Shown here one piece after another: positions 1-4,286 of a DNA stretch of 5,706 bases; position 1 is the first letter of the stretch, and every line of letters starts with the position of its first letter. The DNA comes from Candidatus Harrisonbacteria bacterium. Lineage in GTDB: Bacteria > Patescibacteriota > Minisyncoccia > UBA6257 > 1-14-0-10-44-23. Below the pieces are notes generated by a model. It worked only from the letters and a program-made list of their open reading frames with translations, ran no database searches and was not told where the DNA came from. The position numbers and the translations under genes are program-made. Location of the stretch: contig JAHFLG010000058.1 of assembly GCA_023244975.1 (NCBI GenBank), positions 1 to 5,706 on the forward strand, read 5' to 3'.

Positions 1-956
1 GTGAGATTCCCCTGCCTGAGTACGATACCGTCATTACTGCTGACAACTTTTTAGGCTTTGTCCAAAAAGAGGTTGAAAGTGGTGCCGACAAAAAGGTTAA
101 TCAGCCGAAAAAAATCCTTCAGATCCTTACGCCTAAACTGATCGAAAAATTGTCAACGCTGAGCAGCGAACAAAAACAGGCTCTGGTCAAACTATTTGAA
201 TATCACCTGACGCATAAAAATATTATGGCGTATGTTGATGACAGTGCCTTACAGCTCTATGCAAAAACAGTTGGTCTCGCTGGCGACGTGGCAATTCCAT
301 CAAGCCGAACCATCAGTGAATATCTTGCCGTGGTAAACACCAATGTTGCGGGAGGCAAGAGCGACGCATTTATGAGCCAGGATATTGATTTCAAAAGTTC
401 AATTTCAGAAACCGGCGAGATAACTAATGCCGTAACTCTCACTCGAAGGCATACCGGCCAAAAGCAGAAGGAGTGGTGGTACAAAGCGACCAATAAAAAC
501 TATCTGCAGATCTACACGACGCTGGGCTCACGAATACTTGGTTCAGCAGGCCGCGACAAGTGGCCAACGGATCCAAAAAATAAGTATAAGGGCTTTACAA
601 CTGATTCTGATATTACAGCCATTGAGAGCACTGACTACTTCTTAGCTGACCTAGGGCTCGATCGCTTCATTGCCTTTGACAAAACTGTCTTTGCGGCCTG
701 GCTCAATACTCCGGCCGGTAAAACGAAAACCTTTACTCTGATGTACAAAAATCCGGCGCGCATTGATCCGACGTCAAACGCTCCTTTTGAATTCATCTTT
801 GACAAGCAGTCCGGAGCAAGTACAACGCTTTCAGTTGCCATCGACGCGCCGCCAACGTACAAATGGAAAGAAACAAATAGCCCAACTCTCACCTATCAAT
901 CTAACGACCCGCCCGGACGCGTCCGAATCCGACAGACGCTTATCCCGATACGATAA
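1..956 (+). CDS. DUF4012-family protein, 3' portion (5' end outside the window)
   Basis: The frame is open from base 3 to the TAA at 954-956, giving 317 residues with no upstream stop. A TTG at 150 could pose as a start, but family-like sequence precedes it (ITADNF, then a NQPKKIL segment) and no ATG, GTG or TTG lies in frame between 3 and 149, so the gene runs in from the left. Recognisable DUF4012 features, in order, are: a 'NIMAYVDDSALQ' segment; the 'YLAVVNTNVAGGKSD' block; a 'GEITNAVTLTRRHTG' strand; 'NKNYLQIYTTLGSRIL'; and a C-terminal beta-rich part with 'TVFAAWLNTPAGKTKTFTLMY'. Known members are large envelope-associated proteins, common in Patescibacteria and Actinobacteria, usually with an N-terminal membrane segment and no established biochemical function. 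The membrane anchor would lie in the missing part. It converges on the next gene with a 62-base gap. The family call rests on recalled motif patterns, not a search. Confidence 0.8.
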   Translation, partial: EIPLPEYDTVITADNFLGFVQKEVESGADKKVNQPKKILQILTPKLIEKLSTLSSEQKQALVKLFEYHLTHKNIMAYVDDSALQLYAKTVGLAGDVAIPSSRTISEYLAVVNTNVAGGKSDAFMSQDIDFKSSISETGEITNAVTLTRRHTGQKQKEWWYKATNKNYLQIYTTLGSRILGSAGRDKWPTDPKNKYKGFTTDSDITAIESTDYFLADLGLDRFIAFDKTVFAAWLNTPAGKTKTFTLMYKNPARIDPTSNAPFEFIFDKQSGASTTLSVAIDAPPTYKWKETNSPTLTYQSNDPPGRVRIRQTLIPIR

Positions 957-969
957 TTCTAAATGCCAA

Positions 970-999
970 ACCCCTCTACCAGCGGGGCCGGCGAGGGGT
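970..999. terminator. Possible weak bidirectional terminator hairpin
   Basis: A seven-base perfect stem (ACCCCTC at 970-976 pairs with GAGGGGT at 993-999) encloses a 16-base GC-rich loop between two convergent genes. On the minus strand it is followed by TTGGCATTT, a poor U tract; on the plus strand by CATGTTTGC. The position suits shared termination, but the U tracts are weak and the loop is long. Confidence 0.35.
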
Positions 1000-1018
1000 C
1001 ATGTTTGCAGCCCGCGCA

Positions 1019-1216
1019 CTACTTCTTCTTGAAATTGTAGAGCGTGAGCGTCGTCCCAATGAGGGACAATGGTCCGGCCAGAACTGCCAAGACATAGTCC
1101 CAGCCAGTGCGCGGCGCCCATTCGTCGCCTCCCTTCTCAGAGCGGCGTTCCCAGATTGCGGCGATGATGCCGCAGATCAGCCAGCCGAGGCCGCCGACCC
1201 AATATTGCCAGGCCAT
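1019..1216 (-). CDS. Small two-helix membrane protein, function unknown
   Basis: This gene encodes 65 residues ending in FKKK. I chose the ATG at 1216 over the adjacent TTG at 1219 because AGGAGG ends five bases before this ATG and only two before the TTG. Two hydrophobic stretches are visible: about residues 5-22 (a Gly/Trp-rich segment including GGLGWLICGIIAAIW) and about 41-62 (YVLAVLAGPLSLIGTTLTLY). A charged loop lies between them (RRSEKGGDEWAPRTGWD; four basic and four acidic residues). The lysine-rich tail suggests that both ends face the cytoplasm. I recognise no family. Its DNA is much richer in GC than its neighbours. It lies 50 bases after the pseudouridine synthase stop, on the same strand. 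A real gene is supported by the ribosome site and the clean hairpin-like protein; the function is open. Confidence 0.6.
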   Translation of the reverse strand: MAWQYWVGGLGWLICGIIAAIWERRSEKGGDEWAPRTGWDYVLAVLAGPLSLIGTTLTLYNFKKK

Positions 1217-1221
1217 CAATC

Positions 1222-1227
1222 CCTCCT
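1222..1227 (-). promoter_or_regulatory. Strong Shine-Dalgarno site of the small membrane protein gene
   Basis: The minus strand reads GGAAAGGAGGGATTGATG, with AGGAGG five bases before the ATG at 1216. It decides the start against the TTG at 1219. None of the other starts visible in this window has a comparable site. Confidence 0.7.
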
Positions 1228-1237
1228 TTCCGGGTGT

Positions 1238-1265
1238 GTTCTAAGAAAATGGTCGCACACTTCAA
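1238..1265 (-). promoter_or_regulatory. Weak candidate promoter for the small membrane protein gene
   Basis: On the minus strand TTGAAG (1260-1265) is followed after 16 bases by TAGAAC (1238-1243). Each matches four of the six sigma70 consensus bases. It lies between the pseudouridine synthase stop and the AGGAGG, so it could give the small gene its own transcript. Read-through from the tRNA promoter is an equally good explanation. Confidence 0.25.
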
Positions 1266-1266
1266 C

Positions 1267-2004
1267 TTAGCTCGTCAAACCTGAAATAACAGATCGGAGC
1301 TCTGGTGGCAGCGGAGCTTCAATGAGGTGCTGTCGCTTTCCAAAGGCGAACTGTATTTTTTGCGCGTGCAAAAAATGCCGGTCAATATTCAGTTTTCTGT
1401 TTTCTATATTCTTCTTTCCGTATAGTTTGTCACCAACCACCGGGTGCCCAATTGAGCTAAGATGCACGCGGATCTGATGCGTGCGACCGGTTTTAGGCAT
1501 AACCTCAAGCAGAGTGAATTCGTTTTTACCGTCGGTCAGATATTTTTTTACCTTATAATCTGTTATGGCTTCGCGCGTCATCTTTCCTTTAAACACCGTG
1601 CGCTTCACCGAACCATCTTTAATACTAATCGGCTTATTAATAGTTCCTGCTTTGTCTTTTACTCTGCCCCAGACTAGAGCCAGATACGTTTTTTGAACTT
1701 TTTTATCCTGAAACAATTTTTTTAAATACTCAAACGATTTTTGATTGCGAGCGATGATCATAACCCCGCTGGTCTCACGATCCAGCCGGTGCACAATACC
1801 GCCGCGCTGCTGACGGATCATTTCTTCCGGCGACGGATCGCCTACTTCGCGCGTTTCCGGATATTTTTTCAAGAGCCAATCAATCAGTGTTGACTCACTG
1901 TGCTTCGGCCCATGTTTATCAAACACGCCGTGAACAAGCAGCCCTGCCGGCTTATTGATAATGATGAAATCCTTATTTTCAAATAGAACGTTGGGTTCTA
2001 GCAT
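1267..2004 (-). CDS. RluA-family RNA pseudouridine synthase
   Basis: This 245-residue enzyme isomerises specific uridines in rRNA or tRNA to pseudouridine. Family motifs are all present: the N-terminal 'IIINKPAGLLVHG' strand (residues 14-26), the catalytic motif HRLDRETSG (72-80) with Asp75 as nucleophile, 'KTYLALVWG' (105-113), 'GRTHQIRVHL' (173-182) and 'GHPVVGDKLYG' (186-196). There is no N-terminal S4 domain, so it resembles the short RluA type rather than RluC or RluD; the target uridine cannot be told from sequence. The ATG at 2004 is the only usable start: the NKPAG strand follows at once and the frame upstream has no start before a TGA inside the tRNA gene. That ATG sits one base after the 3' end of tRNA-Val, with no Shine-Dalgarno, so the message probably comes from the tRNA promoter. 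Confidence 0.93.
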   Translation of the reverse strand: MLEPNVLFENKDFIIINKPAGLLVHGVFDKHGPKHSESTLIDWLLKKYPETREVGDPSPEEMIRQQRGGIVHRLDRETSGVMIIARNQKSFEYLKKLFQDKKVQKTYLALVWGRVKDKAGTINKPISIKDGSVKRTVFKGKMTREAITDYKVKKYLTDGKNEFTLLEVMPKTGRTHQIRVHLSSIGHPVVGDKLYGKKNIENRKLNIDRHFLHAQKIQFAFGKRQHLIEAPLPPELRSVISGLTS

Positions 2005-2005
2005 G

Positions 2006-2077
2006 TGCGCACTGGGGGAATTGAACCCTCGGCCTTCTCCGTGTCATGGAGACGTTCTACCACTGAACTAAGTGCGC
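2006..2077 (-). tRNA. tRNA-Val(GAC)
   Basis: This is a 72-base cloverleaf. The acceptor stem GCGCACT pairs perfectly with AGTGCGC and the discriminator is A. The D stem is GTTC/GAAC. The anticodon stem TCTCC/GGAGA carries the loop ATGACAC, with T33 and anticodon GAC, reading GUC and GUU valine codons. The variable loop is AGGCC and the T loop is TTCAATT. The T stem GAGGG/CCCCC has one A-C mismatch at its second pair (positions 50-64). CCA is not encoded (CAT follows the discriminator), so a CCA-adding enzyme is required. The gene lies 48 bases after folD and one base before the pseudouridine synthase start. Confidence 0.97.
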
Positions 2078-2085
2078 GTACAGAT

Positions 2086-2114
2086 ATAGTACGGAAAAAC
2101 ACGCCAGATATCAA
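2086..2114 (-). promoter_or_regulatory. Sigma70-type promoter of tRNA-Val and probably the pseudouridine synthase
   Basis: On the minus strand TTGATA (2109-2114, five of six consensus bases) is followed by a 17-base spacer and TACTAT (2086-2091, four of six). Eight bases separate the -10 from the first base of the tRNA, so transcription would begin at or within a base or two of the mature tRNA 5' end. It lies wholly in the gap between folD and the tRNA. Confidence 0.65.
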
Positions 2115-2125
2115 GACAAGATAAC

Positions 2126-2911
2126 CTATTTCTGCGTCAGGTGATAGAAATTCTGGAAGAGCTGGGCGACTACCATCGGGCCGGTCCCTCCTGGGGTTGG
2201 AGTGATAAACGGAGTTTTTTTAAGGCAGCTGGCCATATCCACATCGCCAGTCAGCTTGCCGTCATCACCGGTGCCATAGCCATAGTCAATAATAATAGCG
2301 TTTTCTTTTATATGTTCACCGCGAATGAGCTTTGGAACGCCGGTTGCAGTAATAATCAGATCAGCTTCTTTCAGAGCTCGCTCGTCAAACTCTCCCTTGC
2401 CCCAGGTGGTCAGCTTCAGACACAATCCAGTCAGCCAGATAACTATTGGTTTACCGATTAAAAATCCGGGACCGATAACCACGGCTCGCTTTCCTTTTAG
2501 ATCAACATTGAGCTCATGCAAAAACCGTTTAATTGAGCCGGGAGCGGGCGGCAAAATCCCGCGGGTCATGCCGTTGAGGTCATCAACGTCTTTTTCAATA
2601 GGGATCTGAGCGAGAATCGGTTCGCGCAGATACTGCGTTGGTAGCGGCAGCTGCACAACCACGCCACCGACATTGCGCTTGCCGGCGATCTTTTTAACTT
2701 CCTTCTCAACCTGCGATTGGGTCATGGTTGCCGGAAGCTCGTGTAAATCGAAGATGATACCAAGCTCTTTGGCGGTCTTAGCTTTCTGAGCCAAAAAACT
2801 GCGGGAAAACTTATTATCGCCGACTAACACTGCCGCCAGCTTCTTCTTTGGCACCGGCAGAAGCTTGAGTTCTTGAACTATCTTGTGAGCTAATGCCTTG
2901 CCGTCAATCAT
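2126..2911 (-). CDS. folD: FolD: methylenetetrahydrofolate dehydrogenase / methenyltetrahydrofolate cyclohydrolase (divergent, short)
   Basis: FolD converts 5,10-methylene-THF to methenyl-THF and then 10-formyl-THF in the cytoplasm. I place the start at the ATG at 2911: 'MIDGKALAHKI' matches the usual N-terminus, while an extension back to 3013 would only re-read the end of glyA in another frame. At 261 residues it is shorter than the usual 280-290. Visible motifs: Lys43 of the catalytic YxxxK (here FLAQK, so Tyr39 is Phe); VQLPLP (86-91); KDVD (107-110); GKRAVVIG (140-147); GKP (153-155); and 'ITPTPGGTGPM' (236-246). Odd points: the stretch between KDVD and the usual PCTPxG is about 8-10 residues short and reads PPAPGS, and the nucleotide loop is GPGFLIGKP, so the Ser of GxSxxVG is Gly. 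It starts one base after the glyA stop (TAA T ATG) with no Shine-Dalgarno, suggesting coupled translation. The family is sure; retention of both activities is not. Confidence 0.92.
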   Translation of the reverse strand: MIDGKALAHKIVQELKLLPVPKKKLAAVLVGDNKFSRSFLAQKAKTAKELGIIFDLHELPATMTQSQVEKEVKKIAGKRNVGGVVVQLPLPTQYLREPILAQIPIEKDVDDLNGMTRGILPPAPGSIKRFLHELNVDLKGKRAVVIGPGFLIGKPIVIWLTGLCLKLTTWGKGEFDERALKEADLIITATGVPKLIRGEHIKENAIIIDYGYGTGDDGKLTGDVDMASCLKKTPFITPTPGGTGPMVVAQLFQNFYHLTQK

Positions 2912-2912
2912 A

Positions 2913-4190
2913 TTAGTAAGGAAGTGGAAATTTTTTACAGAGGGCGAGAACTTCCTTTTTAATCTTTGCCGGCGACTCCTTGAGATCAATAAGCCGGTGA
3001 ATAAAGCTCCCAATCATCTTCATTTCCTTTTCTTTCATTCCGCGGCTGGTTGACGATGGCGTACCCATGCGAATACCAGATGGGTTAAACGGTTTGTCAT
3101 CTCCTGGAACCGTGTTTCGGTTACAAATAAGACCGGCCTCATCAAGCAACTTCTCGGCGTCCATGCCACTGATGTTTTTATTTTTCAGATCCGCGAGCAG
3201 CAAATGATTCTCGCTGCCACCGGAAACCAAATTGAATCCGTAGCTATTTAGTTCACTGGCAAGCATTTTGGCATTTTTTACTATCTGCGCTCCATATTTT
3301 TTAAAGTTTTGCTTTTGCATCAGCTCAAACATGAGGGCAATCGCCGCAGTCTGGTTATTGTGCGGTCCTCCCTGAACACCCGGAATAATGGCCTTGTTGA
3401 TAGCCGCGGCAAGTTTGGGCGTCCGGGCATAAATAACCGCTCCACGGGGGCCCCGCATAGTTTTGTGGGTTGTCGCCATCACCGCGTCCGAGTGCGGGAA
3501 TGGGCTGGGGTGCTGACCGGTCGCAATCAGTCCGGCAATATGGCTGACATCAGCAACATGATACGCGCCGACGCTTTTGGCAATATCGCCGATACGTTTA
3601 AAATCGATGATCCGCGGATAAGCCGTGGCTCCGGAATAAATCATCTTTGGTTTGTGTTCTTTGGCCAAACGTTCAATCTCATCGTAATCGAGCTTGCCGG
3701 TCTTCTGGTCGAGGTTGTATTGAACCGATTTATAAAACGTGCCGGAGAAGTTCAGATTAAAACCGTGAGTCAGGTGGCCGCCCTGAGCAAGCTTCAAACC
3801 AAGCACGGTGTCTCCGGGCTGCATCAGTGCGAAATAAATGGCCAAGTTCGCCGGTGAACCAGAGTAGGCTTGAACGTTTAGGTACCAGCGCTCTTTATTG
3901 GCAAAGACTTCATCTTTAAGTGCGGCTGGCGAAAGTTCAGTGGAGAGTCCGCCATTAAGACCAAAGGCTTTAAGGCCCTCTTCCTGTGCCATTAACTCTA
4001 TTTGGTCACAAAATTCATTGCCGCCGTAGTAGCGGCGGCCTGGATATCCTTCTGAGTACTTATTGACGAGCGGAGTGCCGAGCACCTTCAAAATCTCCGG
4101 ATCTACGATATTTTCCGACGGGATCAGATCGATCGTCTGTTGCTGCCGTTTCGTTTCGCTTTTTATCAAATCCCAAAGTTTTTTAGACAT
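2913..4190 (-). CDS. glyA: Serine hydroxymethyltransferase (GlyA)
   Basis: GlyA is a PLP enzyme that interconverts serine plus THF with glycine plus 5,10-methylene-THF, the main entry of one-carbon units. I prefer the ATG at 4190 (425 residues, usual family length) to an in-frame ATG at 4226, whose extra 12 residues (NVHKPVFLFFK) do not look like the family; neither has a Shine-Dalgarno. Motifs: 'LIPSENIV' (22-29), 'NKYSEGYPGRRYYGG' (43-57), 'NVQAYSGSPANLAIY' (105-119), 'GGHLTHG' (137-143), the PLP-contacting Asp in 'ADVSHIAG' (213-220), the Schiff-base Lys243 in 'TTHKTMRG', 'GVQGGPH' (271-277), and Arg374 in 'SGIRMGTP', which binds the substrate carboxylate. Between FG (76-77) and NVQ (105) there are 27 residues where E. 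coli has about 4 and human about 8. It leads the glyA-folD pair. Confidence 0.97.
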   Translation of the reverse strand: MSKKLWDLIKSETKRQQQTIDLIPSENIVDPEILKVLGTPLVNKYSEGYPGRRYYGGNEFCDQIELMAQEEGLKAFGLNGGLSTELSPAALKDEVFANKERWYLNVQAYSGSPANLAIYFALMQPGDTVLGLKLAQGGHLTHGFNLNFSGTFYKSVQYNLDQKTGKLDYDEIERLAKEHKPKMIYSGATAYPRIIDFKRIGDIAKSVGAYHVADVSHIAGLIATGQHPSPFPHSDAVMATTHKTMRGPRGAVIYARTPKLAAAINKAIIPGVQGGPHNNQTAAIALMFELMQKQNFKKYGAQIVKNAKMLASELNSYGFNLVSGGSENHLLLADLKNKNISGMDAEKLLDEAGLICNRNTVPGDDKPFNPSGIRMGTPSSTSRGMKEKEMKMIGSFIHRLIDLKESPAKIKKEVLALCKKFPLPY

Positions 4191-4256
4191 TTTGAAAAAT
4201 AAAAAAACCGGCTTATGTACGTTCATACTAGCAGAATTCTAAAAAATCGTAAATAG

Positions 4257-4286
4257 GTTATACTTATCTCTATGAAACGCTGGAAA
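4257..4286 (-). promoter_or_regulatory. Candidate glyA-folD promoter, overlapping the divergent pilin start
   Basis: On the minus strand TTTCCA (4281-4286, four of six consensus bases) and TATAAC (4257-4262, five of six) are 18 bases apart. This would start transcription near 4250, leaving a leader of about 60 bases to the glyA ATG at 4190. The -35 lies inside codons 4-5 of the divergent gene. The -10 is fair and the -35 weak. Confidence 0.35.
4259..4264 (+). promoter_or_regulatory. Candidate -10 element of the prepilin-LamG gene
   Basis: TATACT matches five of six consensus bases and ends seven bases before the ATG at 4272, so the transcript would start at or just before the start codon, a leaderless message. 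No good -35 is seen (best TTCTAA at 4237-4242, spacer 16). No Shine-Dalgarno precedes the ATG, which fits. It overlaps the minus-strand TATAAC in the sequence GTTATACT. Confidence 0.35.

Noticed and set aside
1014..1113. Short matches to the tRNA-Val acceptor stem (gcgcact at 1014-1020, agtgcgcg at 1106-1113) as possible attachment-site remnants
   Set aside because: Seven or eight bases in GC-rich DNA is within chance. The second lies inside the small coding region, and no integrase or longer tRNA 3' duplicate is present.
1234..1260. GTGTG/CACAC inverted repeat between the pseudouridine synthase and the small gene, as a terminator or regulator
   Set aside because: Five-base stem with a 17-base loop and no U tract; too weak to support.
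2912..3013. N-terminal extension of FolD back to an ATG at 3013
   Set aside because: The extra residues only re-read the 3' end of glyA in another frame, and the family N-terminus begins at the ATG at 2911.
3309..3857. 182-codon open frame on the plus strand
   Set aside because: It is antisense to the well-conserved core of glyA, and its translation shows no domain or membrane pattern.
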